Below, piece by piece: positions 51,160-60,740 of a DNA stretch of 64,000 nt. Position 1 is the stretch's first letter. Each line of letters opens with the position of its first letter. The DNA comes from Cyclobacteriaceae bacterium. Lineage in GTDB: Bacteria > Bacteroidota > Bacteroidia > Cytophagales > Cyclobacteriaceae. The stretch spans positions 62,001 through 126,000 of the forward strand of contig CATQIH010000013.1 of the NCBI GenBank assembly GCA_958296015.1, written 5' to 3'. Below the pieces are notes generated by a model. That model did not search any database and was not told the DNA's origin. It saw nothing but the letters and a program-made list of their open reading frames with translations. A program made the translations under genes and the position numbers.

Positions 51160-52827
51160 ATGAAAAAACTGGACAAATTTATCATCAAATCATTTTTAGG
51201 GCCTTTCGTGCTTACCTTTGTCGTGGTAGTGTTCATTCTGCTTACGCAGTACATGCTCAAGTATTTTGATGATTTTGTAGGCAAAGACCTGGGTTTTGAG
51301 GTTTTTGCTGAACTGATCTTCTATTTCAGCATCAGCATGACACCCAATGCTCTTCCCCTGGCAGTATTGCTGTCTTCGTTGATGACATTTGGCAACATGG
51401 GAGAGCATTTCGAACTTACTGCCATCAAAGGGGCGGGTATTTCACTGTTGCGCACCCTACAGCCACTGTTTCTGCTGGCTGCTGTTATTTCTTATCTTGG
51501 GTTTTTGTCCAATAACTACATCGTGCCTAAAGTAAACCTGAAAGCCTATAGCCTGCTGTATGATATAAAGCAAACAAAACCCGCACTCGACATACAGGAG
51601 GGCGTATTTTATGGTGGCATCCCTGGCTTTGAAATAAAAGTCAATGAAAAGCTGCCAGACGGGGAGACGTTGAGAGACATCATGATCTACGATCATAGAA
51701 ATGGGTTGGGCAATCAGGAAGTGACGCTGGCCGATTCAGGCAAGATGTATACAGCCGACAACAGCCGCTACCTGGTGTTCGAACTATTCAACGGCAATCG
51801 CTATTCAGAATCAAAACTGACCGGCAACCGCTCTTCATCAGGGGACAATGAGCAGTTTTTGCGAAACAGTTTTTCCGAAACTAAAATCAGGTTCAGCCTG
51901 GCTTCTTTTGATATGCAACGTACCAAAGAGGAGTTCTTTTCTTCTCACCGGCGGATGAAAACCATTGAGCAACTCAGCACAGACATAGATTCTTTAGAAA
52001 ACGAGGCTTTAGCTGTGCAATATGATGCTTTTACGAGTTCAACAAACTTTTATACACATCACTTAAAATACGATTCTCTGATGCCCAGAATGCTTAAAGA
52101 TCGTATGCAGGCTTTGTCTGAACAGAAAACCCTGCAAAAAGACAGCCTGCAAGATAGTATGGCACTAGAAGTTTCAACAAGAAAAGAAGCCTATAATGGT
52201 CTTTCTGCACAGGAGCGAGCAGCAGACAGATTCAGGGCAGCGCAAACCCGCAATAGAGAAAGGTTGTACCCTGTAGCTGTCGTACAACAGAATCAGATGA
52301 AGATAGAGAAAGTGGATACGGCACTTATAGCCAAAGTAGATAGTGCGGTCAGTCAAAAATACAGCAATGTGATCTCAAAGGCACTTACCCAGAGCCGTAC
52401 GATTAAAAACACCCTACAGGTAAATGCTCAAAAGCTGAAACGTCTGAGGGTTGAAGTCAACCAGGATGAATACGAGGGCAAGAGAAAAATTACGCAGGCG
52501 GTATCATGCCTGCTGATGTTTCTGATCGGCGCACCTTTGGGAGCTATCATCAAGCGAGGTGGTTTGGGTATGCCTGTGCTTATATCTGTCTGCTTTTTCA
52601 TTGCCTTCTATGTACTCACTGAAATCAGCCGCAAGTGGTCTGATGAGCTAATACTGGATGCCAATATTGGGGTTTGGTTTCCCAATATGGTACTATTACC
52701 TTTTGGTATCATATTTTTGCTGCAAGCCCGTATGGATACACGTATTCTGGAAGTAGACTTTTATCTGGTGGCTATAGACAAAATTAAAAGCAAACTTAAG
52801 TTCTTTAACAGAAAGATTCCTGTTTAA
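51160..52827 (+). CDS. LptF/LptG-family permease (LPS export)
   Basis: 555 residues. Three N-terminal helices (LGPFVLTFVVVVFILLTQYML, PLAVLLSSLMTFGNMG, LFLLAAVISYLGFLSN) and three C-terminal helices (AVSCLLMFLIGAPLGAIIKRGG, VLISVCFFIAFYVLTEIS, MVLLPFGIIFLL) enclose a periplasmic beta-jellyroll. It moves LPS from the inner membrane to the Lpt bridge with LptB. Unusual is a ~170-residue charged, coiled-coil-like insertion (about residues 255-430) before the conserved YEGKRKITQAV segment. Only one LptF/G gene is present here. Confidence 0.88.
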   Translation: MKKLDKFIIKSFLGPFVLTFVVVVFILLTQYMLKYFDDFVGKDLGFEVFAELIFYFSISMTPNALPLAVLLSSLMTFGNMGEHFELTAIKGAGISLLRTLQPLFLLAAVISYLGFLSNNYIVPKVNLKAYSLLYDIKQTKPALDIQEGVFYGGIPGFEIKVNEKLPDGETLRDIMIYDHRNGLGNQEVTLADSGKMYTADNSRYLVFELFNGNRYSESKLTGNRSSSGDNEQFLRNSFSETKIRFSLASFDMQRTKEEFFSSHRRMKTIEQLSTDIDSLENEALAVQYDAFTSSTNFYTHHLKYDSLMPRMLKDRMQALSEQKTLQKDSLQDSMALEVSTRKEAYNGLSAQERAADRFRAAQTRNRERLYPVAVVQQNQMKIEKVDTALIAKVDSAVSQKYSNVISKALTQSRTIKNTLQVNAQKLKRLRVEVNQDEYEGKRKITQAVSCLLMFLIGAPLGAIIKRGGLGMPVLISVCFFIAFYVLTEISRKWSDELILDANIGVWFPNMVLLPFGIIFLLQARMDTRILEVDFYLVAIDKIKSKLKFFNRKIPV

Positions 52828-52943
52828 GGAGTAATATCTGCAATCGTTCGTCTAATGCTATACAGGAAGCAAGCGGCTGATGATTTTATGAAAATAAATG
52901 CGAATAATCAAGATGCATTTTTGAATAGAAGCGTTATTGTGGC

Positions 52944-52951
52944 TACATTTG
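52944..52951 (+). promoter_or_regulatory. Promoter of rpsO (TACATTTG)
   Basis: TACATTTG fits the Bacteroidota -7 consensus, with a TTG at 52921-52923 about 20 bases upstream as a possible -33 element, and 33 bases before the ATG. Confidence 0.55.
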
Positions 52952-52984
52952 TGCAAATTTTTCATCAACTTATTTTGACTAAGC

Positions 52985-53260
52985 ATGTATTTAACAGGAG
53001 CAAAAAAACAAGAACTGTTCGGAAATCATGGCCGGTTAAAATCGAAGGACGATACAGGTTCGCCTGAGTCTCAGATTGCGCTGTTCACTTTTAGAATCTC
53101 GCACTTAACCGAACATTTGAAGATCAACAAAAAAGACCACTCTTCCAGGTTAGGGCTACTAAAATTGGTAGGAAAGCGCAGGAGATTGCTGGAATATCTA
53201 CACAAACGTGATATAGAAAGATATCGTGCTATCCTTGCGGAACTGAATTTAAGAAAATAG
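52985..53260 (+). CDS. rpsO: 30S ribosomal protein S15
   Basis: 91 residues with the S15 pattern: [55 protein letters not shown]15 binds 16S rRNA early in assembly of the small subunit platform. The start ATG 52985 gives [16 protein letters not shown], as in relatives. It is followed by a terminator and then pnp, the conserved rpsO-pnp neighbourhood. Confidence 0.98.
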   Translation: MYLTGAKKQELFGNHGRLKSKDDTGSPESQIALFTFRISHLTEHLKINKKDHSSRLGLLKLVGKRRRLLEYLHKRDIERYRAILAELNLRK

Positions 53261-53270
53261 ACTTGTACAT

Positions 53271-53300
53271 AGGGAATCAAAAGGTGATTCCCTTTATTTT
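53271..53300 (+). terminator. Rho-independent terminator
   Basis: AGGGAATCA/TGATTCCCT stem with a 5-base loop followed by TTATTTTAT, just after rpsO. Some read-through to pnp is likely in such pairs. Confidence 0.75.
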
Positions 53301-53435
53301 ATCCTTTCTCTCTTCAGGAATCATCCATAATTTCATGCTGATAGCAAAGATGTTCCTACCTTAAGACAACCATGCTCACAACACATTGTCTGGGTGGATG
53401 ATATACCTGAAGACTCACTAGAAACTTAGCTGTTT

Positions 53436-55568
53436 ATGATGCAACCCAAAGTAATTACCAAAGAAATCGCTTTACCAGATGGTAGAAAAATTACCATAGA
53501 AACTGGAAAATTAGCTCGGCAGGCCAATGGTGCTGTGGTCGTCCGTATGGGAGATACCATGCTGCTGGCTACCGTCGTATCCAAAGACACCGCCATAGAA
53601 GGTGTTGACTTCCTGCCGATGTCTGTAGATTACCAGGAAAAATTTGCTGCTGCCGGCAAAATCCCCGGTGGATTCCTCAAGCGAGAAGGCCGCCTCTCCG
53701 ATTATGAAATTCTCATCAGCCGTCTGGTCGACCGCGCCCTCAGGCCGGTGTTTCCGAGCGATTACCATGCCGATACACAGATCAACATCATGCTGATCTC
53801 TGCTGATGCACAGGTTATGCCTGATGCATTGGCTGCACTGGCGGCTTCTGCGGCTATTGCCGTGTCTGATGTGCCTTTTGGAGAACCTATCTCAGAGGTA
53901 AGAGTCATCAAAGCCTACGATCGTTTTATCATCAATCCTACTACCAAGGAAATGGCGGATGCTGAACTGGACATGATTGTGGCCGGTTCTGCCAGCAACA
54001 TCCTGATGGTAGAAGGAGAAATGAAAGAAGTAGGCGAGGATATGATGCTGGAGGCTATCAAAGCTGCGCACGAAGTTATCAAGATACAATGTGCTGTACA
54101 GCGCGAGATGGCAGAAGAATTGGGCGTAGAAAAACGTACGTATTCTCATGAAACACATGACGAAGATCTTAAGAAAAAATTGTTCGACACTTATTACGGC
54201 CAGATTTATGCGGTCTACAAAGATGGTGTCGATAGCAAACAGGCAAGAAAAACCAGGTTTGATAGTTTTATAGAGGAGTTTGTTTCTCAGCTTCCGGAAG
54301 AACATGAGTATAACGAAACCCTGATCAAAAAATACATAGGCGAAATCAAAAAGAAGGCCGCCCGCAACTTAGTGCTCGATGAGCAACAACGCCTGGATGG
54401 CCGCAAGCTAAACGAAGTACGCCCGATCTCCTCAGAAATTAACTACCTGCCTACGGCTCACGGTTCTGCTGTTTTCACTCGGGGCGAAACACAATCGCTA
54501 ACCACCGTCACGCTGGGTACCAGGCTGGATGAGCAGATGATAGACGGTGCTATGATAGAAGGAAGTTCCAAGTTTATTTTGCACTATAATTTCCCTGCCT
54601 TCTCTACCGGCGAAGTGCGCCCTAACCGTGGCCCTGGCAGAAGAGAAGTAGGACACGGTAACCTTGCCATGAGAGCCTTGAAAAGAGTGCTGCCAAGTGA
54701 TGACGAAAACCCATATACCATCCGTGTGGTATCAGATATTTTGGAATCCAACGGTTCGTCTTCTATGGCTACTGTGTGTGCAGGTTCACTGGCACTGATG
54801 GATGCCGGGGTGCCTATCAGCGGGCCTGTCTCAGGTATTGCCATGGGGCTGATTACCGATAGCAGCTCCGGAAAGTATGCTGTGTTGTCGGATATTCTTG
54901 GGGATGAAGATCATCTGGGAGATATGGACTTCAAAGTAACAGGCACTTCCAAGGGGATTACCGCTTGCCAGATGGACATTAAAATTGATGGTTTATCTTA
55001 CGATGTATTAAAGCAAGCACTTGAGCAGGCAAATGAAGGTCGGCTGCATATTCTGAATGAGATGAACAAGACCATCAGTAAGCCTCAGGAGTCGTTGAAA
55101 CCCAATGCTCCACGCTCAGTAACCCTAAAAATCGATAGAGAAATGATTGGCGCACTCATCGGACCTGGTGGTAAAGTGGTGCAGGAAATACAGAAAGAAA
55201 CCAATTCTACGATCATTATTGAAGAGATTGATAACAGAGGAGTTGTCAACGTTTTTGCCACCGATCAGGAGTCTATGGATAAGGCTTTGAAACGTGTAAG
55301 GGCCATTGTGGCAACACCTGATATAGGCGAGACCTATGATGGTATAGTAAAATCTATTATGCCTTTTGGTGCTTTTATAGAGTTTATGCCCAGCAAAGAC
55401 GGCTTGCTGCATATTTCTGAAATCAAATGGGAAAGAGTAGAAAGTATGGAAGGCGTGCTTGAAGTAGGAGAAGAAATAAAAGTTAAACTAATTGATATAG
55501 ATAAGAAAACCGGTAAATATAGGTTGTCCAGAAAGGTACTTCTGCCCAAACCGGAGAAAAAGGGTTAG
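53436..55568 (+). CDS. pnp: Polyribonucleotide nucleotidyltransferase (PNPase)
   Basis: 710 residues. Two RNase PH-like cores flank a helical domain (first core to ~residue 210, second ~310-540), followed by a KH domain ([20 protein letters not shown]) and an S1 domain ([21 protein letters not shown]). FFxRREGR-type RNA contacts appear as [25 protein letters not shown]. The enzyme degrades RNA 3' to 5' with phosphate. A second Met at 53439 could also start the protein. Confidence 0.97.
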   Translation: MMQPKVITKEIALPDGRKITIETGKLARQANGAVVVRMGDTMLLATVVSKDTAIEGVDFLPMSVDYQEKFAAAGKIPGGFLKREGRLSDYEILISRLVDRALRPVFPSDYHADTQINIMLISADAQVMPDALAALAASAAIAVSDVPFGEPISEVRVIKAYDRFIINPTTKEMADAELDMIVAGSASNILMVEGEMKEVGEDMMLEAIKAAHEVIKIQCAVQREMAEELGVEKRTYSHETHDEDLKKKLFDTYYGQIYAVYKDGVDSKQARKTRFDSFIEEFVSQLPEEHEYNETLIKKYIGEIKKKAARNLVLDEQQRLDGRKLNEVRPISSEINYLPTAHGSAVFTRGETQSLTTVTLGTRLDEQMIDGAMIEGSSKFILHYNFPAFSTGEVRPNRGPGRREVGHGNLAMRALKRVLPSDDENPYTIRVVSDILESNGSSSMATVCAGSLALMDAGVPISGPVSGIAMGLITDSSSGKYAVLSDILGDEDHLGDMDFKVTGTSKGITACQMDIKIDGLSYDVLKQALEQANEGRLHILNEMNKTISKPQESLKPNAPRSVTLKIDREMIGALIGPGGKVVQEIQKETNSTIIIEEIDNRGVVNVFATDQESMDKALKRVRAIVATPDIGETYDGIVKSIMPFGAFIEFMPSKDGLLHISEIKWERVESMEGVLEVGEEIKVKLIDIDKKTGKYRLSRKVLLPKPEKKG

Positions 55569-55710
55569 CATAGTTATTGTAATAGCTTTGTGAGTTAGTT
55601 TTGCAAAGGAAAGGATGTTTGATTGTTAGTTCAGCCTTTGTTTTTCGGAACTAATAAATTATTTATTCTTGTTGCGATGATAATTATAACTCTATTAAAG
55701 CCCTAAGTGA
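55569..55710. other. Intergenic region between pnp and the sigma factor
   Basis: About 140 AT-rich bases. No terminator hairpin or clear promoter box was seen; it presumably carries the promoter of the sigma gene. Confidence 0.4.
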
Positions 55711-56577
55711 ATGAGACAACTTAAGATTAGTAAACAAATTACCAATAGGGAAAGCCAGTCTCTGGATAAGTATCTTCAAGAGATTGGTAAGGTAGACCTT
55801 CTTACCCCTGATGAAGAGGTGGACTTGGCGAAAAGAATTCGGGAAGGGGACCAATTGGCTTTGGAAAAACTTACAAAAGCTAATTTGAGATTTGTTGTTT
55901 CGGTAGCCAAACAATATCAGAATCAGGGGCTTACTCTGGGCGATCTGATCAATGAAGGAAACCTGGGACTGATCAAAGCTGCACAGCGTTTTGATGAAAC
56001 CCGTGGGTTTAAGTTTATCTCTTACGCTGTGTGGTGGATCAGGCAATCCATTTTACAGGCACTGGCCGAGCAGTCCAGAATCGTAAGGTTGCCGCTCAAC
56101 AGGGTAGGTTCGCTTAATAAAATCTCCAAGACTTTTTCTGAACTTGAACAGAAATACGAAAGAGAACCTTCTCCTGATGAACTGGCAGAAGTTGCTGGAA
56201 GTATCTACCAGCGAAGTGGTGGGACACTATGAAAATATCAGGGCGTCATGTATCTATGGATGCTCCTTTTATACAAGGTGAGGAAAACAGTCTGCTGGAC
56301 GTATTGGAAAAACGACTCCGAAAATACACCTGATTCCAGCCTGATGAGTGATTCCCTGCGAAAAGAAGTGCAAAGATCGCTTTCCACCCTCACACAACGC
56401 GAAGGTGATGTGATTGCACTGTATTTTGGGCTGAATGGAGAACACTCTATGACGCTTGAGGAAATAGGAGAAAAGTTTAACCTGACACGTGAACGTGTAA
56501 GGCAAATTAAAGAAAAGGCAATCAGAAGGTTAAGACATACTTCAAGGAGCAAAGCACTGAAGCCCTATCTGGGGTAA
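55711..56577 (+). CDS. rpoD: Primary RpoD/SigA-type sigma factor, broken by three one-base insertions in this sequence
   Basis: Typical Bacteroidota primary sigma of about 287 residues when repaired. Regions 1.2-3.0 read normally from 55711 ([48 protein letters not shown]) and region 4 reads normally to 56577 ([48 protein letters not shown]). Between them three single-base insertions, near 56192-56194, 56221-56223 and 56308-56312, change the frame three times and so restore it. Repaired, the gap reads [30 protein letters not shown] and [16 protein letters not shown] cell without it should not live, so sequence error is the first explanation. Confidence 0.9.
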
Positions 56578-56604
56578 ATTGAGTTTTTACAACCGTATTA
56601 TGAT

Positions 56605-56634
56605 AAAAAGGTCTCAATAAGAGACCTTTTTTGT
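56605..56634 (+). terminator. Rho-independent terminator
   Basis: AAAAGGTCTC/GAGACCTTTT stem with a 5-base loop and T tract, 28 bases after the sigma factor stop. Confidence 0.85.
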
Positions 56635-56649
56635 TTTACCGCCATAGCA

Positions 56650-56657
56650 TAACTTTG
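56650..56657 (+). promoter_or_regulatory. Promoter of trxB (TAACTTTG)
   Basis: TAACTTTG fits the TAnnTTTG -7 box, 55 bases before the ATG at 56712; TTG at 56631-56633 is a possible -33 element. Confidence 0.5.
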
Positions 56658-56711
56658 CGATATGCTGTTTCGTATCTATTATTAACAATCAAAGAAAACA
56701 TTAATTACATA

Positions 56712-57686
56712 ATGACACAAGAAACTGTAAACGTATTAATCATAGGATCGGGTCCCGCAGGCTATACAGCCGCTATTTATGCTGCAAGAGCTAATCTTAA
56801 TCCTGTACTCTATCAGGGAGGCCAGCCGGGGGGGCAACTCACGATCACCACTGACGTAGAAAATTTTCCGGGTTATCCTGAAGGTGTGATGGGTCCGCAG
56901 ATGATGATGGATTTGCAGGAGCAGGCAGCACGTTTTGGCACCGATATCAGAAACGGTATGGCTACTTCGGTAAATTTTTCTTCTTATCCTCACAGAGTTA
57001 TCATTGATGAAGCGCATGAAATTGAAGCCAAGTCGGTCATCATCTCTACAGGTGCCGCTGCTAAGTGGCTGGGATTACCCTCCGAAGAAAGACTGAATGG
57101 TAAAGGAGTTTCTGCCTGTGCAGTATGCGATGGCTTTTTCTTCAGGGGAGCCGATGTAGCCATTGTTGGTGGTGGCGATACGGCAGCAGAAGAAGCTAGT
57201 TACCTTTCTAAGCTTTGTAACAAAGTATACATGCTGGTGCGCCGTGATGAGCTGCGAGCTTCTGCTATTATGCAGCACCGGGTTCATAATGCAAAGAACA
57301 TTGAAGTGCTCTGGAATACTCAGACTGACGAGATTCTCGGGCAAGAAGAGGTAGAAGGAATTAGAGTAATAGATAATACAACCGGTGAAAAACGAGAAAT
57401 CTCCGTGCAGGGCTTTTTTGTAGCTATCGGGCATAAGCCTAATACGGAGATATTCGAAGATTATCTGGATATGGATGAGAATGGCTATATCAAAACAGTG
57501 CCTGGTACTTCCAGAACTAATATAGAGGGTGTGTTTGCTTCCGGTGACGCGCAGGACCATGTGTATCGACAGGCTGTCACAGCTGCGGGTACGGGCTGTA
57601 TGGCTGCATTGGATGCAGAGCGCTTTTTGGCTGCCAAAGAGGTAGGCATTGTAGAAGGCATACCCACTATTGCTATGAAAGAATAG
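56712..57686 (+). CDS. trxB: Thioredoxin reductase
   Basis: 324 residues from ATG 56712 (MTQETVNVLIIGSGPAGY); the frame is open to 56631 but that part overlaps the terminator. FAD motif GSGPAGYTAAIYAARA, the redox pair in SACAVCDGFFF, NADPH motif IVGGGDTAAEEA and ASGDAQDHVYRQAVTAAGTGCMAA near the end are complete. It reduces thioredoxin in the cytosol with NADPH. Monocistronic with its own promoter and terminator. Confidence 0.96.
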   Translation: MTQETVNVLIIGSGPAGYTAAIYAARANLNPVLYQGGQPGGQLTITTDVENFPGYPEGVMGPQMMMDLQEQAARFGTDIRNGMATSVNFSSYPHRVIIDEAHEIEAKSVIISTGAAAKWLGLPSEERLNGKGVSACAVCDGFFFRGADVAIVGGGDTAAEEASYLSKLCNKVYMLVRRDELRASAIMQHRVHNAKNIEVLWNTQTDEILGQEEVEGIRVIDNTTGEKREISVQGFFVAIGHKPNTEIFEDYLDMDENGYIKTVPGTSRTNIEGVFASGDAQDHVYRQAVTAAGTGCMAALDAERFLAAKEVGIVEGIPTIAMKE

Positions 57687-57703
57687 TATTAGGAGCAATA
57701 AAC

Positions 57704-57737
57704 AAAAACAGCTTCTTTTCAATAAGAAGCTGTTTTT
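57704..57737. terminator. Rho-independent terminator
   Basis: AAAACAGCTTCTT/AAGAAGCTGTTTT stem with a 5-base loop and T tract, between convergent trxB and the GNAT gene; usable from both sides. Confidence 0.85.
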
Positions 57738-57761
57738 ATGTTGTTAAGCAGGCAAAAAATA

Positions 57762-58205
57762 TCAATGCGTCATCTCAAAATGTGGGATATTGCATTCCAT
57801 AAATTCATCACCTACTACTTCAAACCCAAATTTTTTATAAAACGCCACAGCTGAAGCCTGAGCATGCATAAAAATCTTTTGCTCACTCACATTTGGGTCT
57901 TCTTCAATATCATACAGTACGCTATGGATCAGCATAGCACCCACTCCAGTGCCTCTGTAGGGTTGGAGTACAGCAAACCTTTCGAGTTTGATACCTCGGG
58001 GTGTCTCACGCCAGCGGGCCGTGCCACATGGTATGTCATCTGCATCGTATGCTACAAAATGTGTAGATGATTTATCAAAGTCATCGTATTCGTCTTCTAC
58101 GGCTACTCCTTGTTCTTCTACAAAAACCTGCTTTCGTATAGCATAGGCATCCTTCATTTCTGTTGGATTTACCGCTTTTCTGATTTGGATTGTTGTGGGT
58201 GTCAT
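57762..58205 (-). CDS. GNAT-family N-acetyltransferase
   Basis: 147 residues with the acetyl-CoA pyrophosphate-binding motif as QPYRGTGVGAMLI and the earlier strand TARWRETPRGIKLERFAVL. The pattern RKQVFVEEQGVAVEDEYDDFD near the start fits the ElaA/YjdJ-like branch whose substrates are unknown. It sits 12 bases downstream of phoH on the same strand and is probably co-transcribed with it. Confidence 0.88.
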   Translation of the reverse strand: MTPTTIQIRKAVNPTEMKDAYAIRKQVFVEEQGVAVEDEYDDFDKSSTHFVAYDADDIPCGTARWRETPRGIKLERFAVLQPYRGTGVGAMLIHSVLYDIEEDPNVSEQKIFMHAQASAVAFYKKFGFEVVGDEFMECNIPHFEMTH

Positions 58206-58216
58206 ATTAGATTTAT

Positions 58217-59173
58217 TTAGTCCATCGTGTTTTTACTTTCAGACAAATCGTAAGCTCTGATAATATCCCTGACTAGCCGGTGGCGCATCACATCCTCTCC
58301 TGAAAGCTGCACAAAACCAATCCCTTCTACATCCTTCAATACTTCTACAGCCTCTACCAAACCCGACTTATGGTTTCTAGGCAGGTCTATCTGCGAGCGG
58401 TCACCTGTTACGATCACTTTGGAGCTTGGCCCCATCCTGGTGAGAAACATTTTGATCTGCATGGCCGTGGTATTCTGTGCTTCATCTAGCAGTATGAATG
58501 CATTTTGCAACGTTCTGCCGCGCATATAAGCCAAAGGCGCAATTTCTATGATCTTATTTTCTTCATAGAATTTAAGCTTTTCGGTTGGTACCATATCATA
58601 CAATGCATCATAGATAGGGCGCAGGTAAGGATCTATTTTTTCTTTAAGATCACCTGGCAGAAAACCCAGATTTTCTCCTGCTTCTACGGCTGGCCGTGTA
58701 ATGATAATTTTCTTGACCTGCTTATTTTTCAGCGCCCGTACTGCCAGCGCCACAGATATATAGGTTTTTCCCGTTCCTGCAGGTCCGATCGCAAAAACCA
58801 AATCGTTTTTGGCGGCACTTTCTACCAGTTTTTTCTGGTTTGGCGTTTTAGGCTTAACCACAGCACCTCGGGTGCCATACAACAGAATATCCTCATCGTA
58901 CTCGGCATGAGCAGGTTGATCTTCGTCGTTGATGTATTTTTGCACATTATCTTCGGTAAGTTTACCAAACTTATGATAATGATCCAGCAATGCTTCTAGA
59001 ATATCGCTGATCTTGATAATCTCAGGAGTACTTCCCTGAATGCGTATTTCATTGCCACGAGAGACAATCTTGCTTTCAGGAAATGCGCTGGCTACCTTAC
59101 GGATGTTCTTGTTTTCTACGCCTAAAAAATCTGTAAGAGAAACATTCTCTAGTGTTATTGTTTTTTCTACCAA
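58217..59173 (-). CDS. PhoH family protein
   Basis: 318 residues. Residues 1-110 form a KH-like RNA-binding part (RKVASAFPESKIVSRGNEIRIQG), the rest an NTPase with Walker A GPAGTGKTYIS, Walker B FILLDEAQNT and sensor VTGDRSQIDLP. PhoH proteins are P-loop ATPases/possible RNA helicases, often near RNA-decay genes such as ybeY, which is not seen here. The start at 59173 opens MVEKTITLENVSLTDFLG. Confidence 0.93.
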   Translation of the reverse strand: MVEKTITLENVSLTDFLGVENKNIRKVASAFPESKIVSRGNEIRIQGSTPEIIKISDILEALLDHYHKFGKLTEDNVQKYINDEDQPAHAEYDEDILLYGTRGAVVKPKTPNQKKLVESAAKNDLVFAIGPAGTGKTYISVALAVRALKNKQVKKIIITRPAVEAGENLGFLPGDLKEKIDPYLRPIYDALYDMVPTEKLKFYEENKIIEIAPLAYMRGRTLQNAFILLDEAQNTTAMQIKMFLTRMGPSSKVIVTGDRSQIDLPRNHKSGLVEAVEVLKDVEGIGFVQLSGEDVMRHRLVRDIIRAYDLSESKNTMD

Positions 59174-59231
59174 ATGCTAAAAGTTCTGTGTTAATTTTTA
59201 AGTATAACCGTTGTGTCTACAGATTAATCTT

Positions 59232-59239
59232 TAATTTTG
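59232..59239 (+). promoter_or_regulatory. Bacteroidota-type -7 box (TAATTTTG)
   Basis: TAATTTTG, 35 bases before the SAM hydrolase ATG at 59275. Confidence 0.45.
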
Positions 59240-59274
59240 CTTTCTAAATTTACGTAAATATAGCAATAGTTTCT

Positions 59275-60036
59275 ATGTCATTGATCACATTTACGTCAGA
59301 TTTTGGTCTTCAAGATCACTATGCTGCTGCCGTAAAAGCCAAAATATATAAGATTAGTTCCGATATTGCTATCGTTGATATCAGCCACCTTATCGATAGC
59401 TTCAATATTGCGCAGGCATCGTTTGTGCTGAAATCTGTCTATAAGGATTTTCCTGAATATACCGTACACCTGATTGCCGTAGATTCTTTTGCTGAGAACA
59501 AAAAATACATCGCTGTAGAACTGAACAATCATTACTTTCTGAGTGCCGACAATGGTATGATCAGCCTGCTTGATACACAGGCACCCATGCATGCCGTGCA
59601 GCTATCTACCAACTATCAGAGTACTTTTTCTGCCAAAGAAGTACTGGCTCCAGCTGCGGCTGCCCTGGCGATGGGCGAACCTTTGGCAAACCTAGGAGAG
59701 GCGATGAACGAGATCAACCGTAAACTACCCCGCATGTTGAAAGCTACCCGCAAACAGATGTCGGGCAACGTGATCCGTGTAGATCGTTACGGAAACCTGA
59801 TTACCAACATTGATCAGGCAACTTTTGAGATACTGAGCAAAGACAAAAGCTACACTATCCTCTTTGGTAGAGAAAAAGCCTATCATATCCATACATCCTA
59901 CTGCGACATCGACAGTGGCGAATGTTTTTTAATTTTCAACGATCTGGGACTGCTGGAAATAGGCATTCGGCAGGGAAATGCCCGCGAACTTCTGGGTATT
60001 GCTTATGACAGTGCGGTGCAGATACTGTTTGGGTAA
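59275..60036 (+). CDS. S-adenosylmethionine hydrolase family protein (DUF62, chlorinase/fluorinase superfamily)
   Basis: 253 residues. MSLITFTSDFGLQDHYAAAVKAKI is the family start and FLSADNGMISLLD the central motif; the C-terminal domain (GNVIRVDRYGNLITNI) is also typical. Members without halogenase residues hydrolyse SAM to adenosine and methionine. The family's VDPGVG loop appears here as VDSFAEN, a change often seen in Bacteroidota homologues. Function of the hydrolysis in the cell is not settled. The tRNA-Leu gene follows. Confidence 0.9.
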   Translation: MSLITFTSDFGLQDHYAAAVKAKIYKISSDIAIVDISHLIDSFNIAQASFVLKSVYKDFPEYTVHLIAVDSFAENKKYIAVELNNHYFLSADNGMISLLDTQAPMHAVQLSTNYQSTFSAKEVLAPAAAALAMGEPLANLGEAMNEINRKLPRMLKATRKQMSGNVIRVDRYGNLITNIDQATFEILSKDKSYTILFGREKAYHIHTSYCDIDSGECFLIFNDLGLLEIGIRQGNARELLGIAYDSAVQILFG

Positions 60037-60078
60037 AATTTATAAGATCAACTGCTTTAAAAATTGCAGATTCTTCCC

Positions 60079-60086
60079 TACGTTTG
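60079..60086 (+). promoter_or_regulatory. Promoter of tRNA-Leu (TACGTTTG)
   Basis: TACGTTTG lies 12 bases before the tRNA 5' end, a fit for the -7 box of a start at the tRNA. Confidence 0.55.
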
Positions 60087-60098
60087 CAACACTTTTAC

Positions 60099-60182
60099 GC
60101 CTAGATGGCGGAATTGGTAGACGCGTTGGTCTCAAACACCAATGGGGTCACACCCGTGCCGGTTCGACTCCGGCTCTAGGTA
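60099..60182 (+). tRNA. tRNA-Leu (CAA)
   Basis: 84-base class II tRNA: acceptor GCCTAGA/TCTAGGT (G-U first pair), D arm starting TGGCGGAATTGGTAGACGC, anticodon stem TTGGT/ACCAA with loop CTCAAAC, a variable arm TGGGGTCACACCCGT, T arm GCCGGTTCGACTCCGGC and discriminator A. Anticodon CAA reads UUG. CCA not encoded. Confidence 0.96.
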
Positions 60183-60187
60183 CGGTT

Positions 60188-60222
60188 AAACCTGTAGGAT
60201 CATTTCCTACAGGTTTTTTTAT
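60188..60222 (+). terminator. Rho-independent terminator
   Basis: AAACCTGTAGG/CCTACAGGTTT stem with a 7-base loop and seven T, right after tRNA-Leu. Confidence 0.88.
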
Positions 60223-60329
60223 TTCATGAAGTGAAATATAAAAATTTACTTGTGTGCAACTTTTTGTGGGTCTTTCAAAGTATCAATGGCAATGGAACGT
60301 ATATAATCACTGATACAGCCATCAAATAA

Positions 60330-60569
60330 TACTATAGGAAACATACTGATAATGGAAGTGCTTTAAGATCATTCGCAACAAACGTTAAGCAAGCGAAATG
60401 GAGAAATTTAGCTAACATAAAGAAAGCTTTCAATTCGGTAGATTATTTGGGTAATGATCGTTATTACTTTAATATTAAAGGCAATCATTACCGACTTATT
60501 GCGCTTGTCCTTTTTCCTATTGGAACACATGCTGAATATGATAAGCTAAAGGATGCTTCTGATGTATAA
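60330..60569 (+). pseudogene. Decayed HigB-type toxin
   Basis: The plus-strand frame reads YYRKHTDNGSALRSF, VKQAKWRNLANIKKAFN, YLGNDRYYFNIKGNHYRLIALVLF and PIGTHAEYDKLKDA, closely following the HigB (PF09907-type) toxin layout. It lacks the first ~10 residues (a stop at 60327 sits in frame), and between VLF and PIGTHAEYD about eight residues (the usual ...VYIRF strand) are deleted in frame. A residual antitoxin-like frame with stops lies behind it (ATG 60563 overlapping the toxin stop). The pair is not functional as read. Confidence 0.75.
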
Positions 60570-60740
60570 ATTTGTTCATTCCAAAACGCTACAAGACTAT
60601 GCTGACTACACAAGAACTTACTGTGATTTGGCCAATCAGATCGGATGCAGATTTGATTTATGCTTATAAACAGCAGAACGATACTATTCTTAGACTCAGA
60701 CATTGACCCGGTAAAATTCATCAATTTTTATACATAATAC
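60570..60740. other. Antitoxin remnant and intergenic DNA
   Basis: Short plus-strand frames (for instance MYKFVHSKTLQDYADYTRTYC from 60563) suggest the former HigB antitoxin gene, interrupted by frame changes; no intact gene remains. Confidence 0.45.

Noticed and set aside
55711-56577. Two separate sigma genes (55711-56232 and 56248-56577)
   Set aside because: The halves are consecutive parts of one sigma factor and the missing middle is encoded in the other frames between the insertions.
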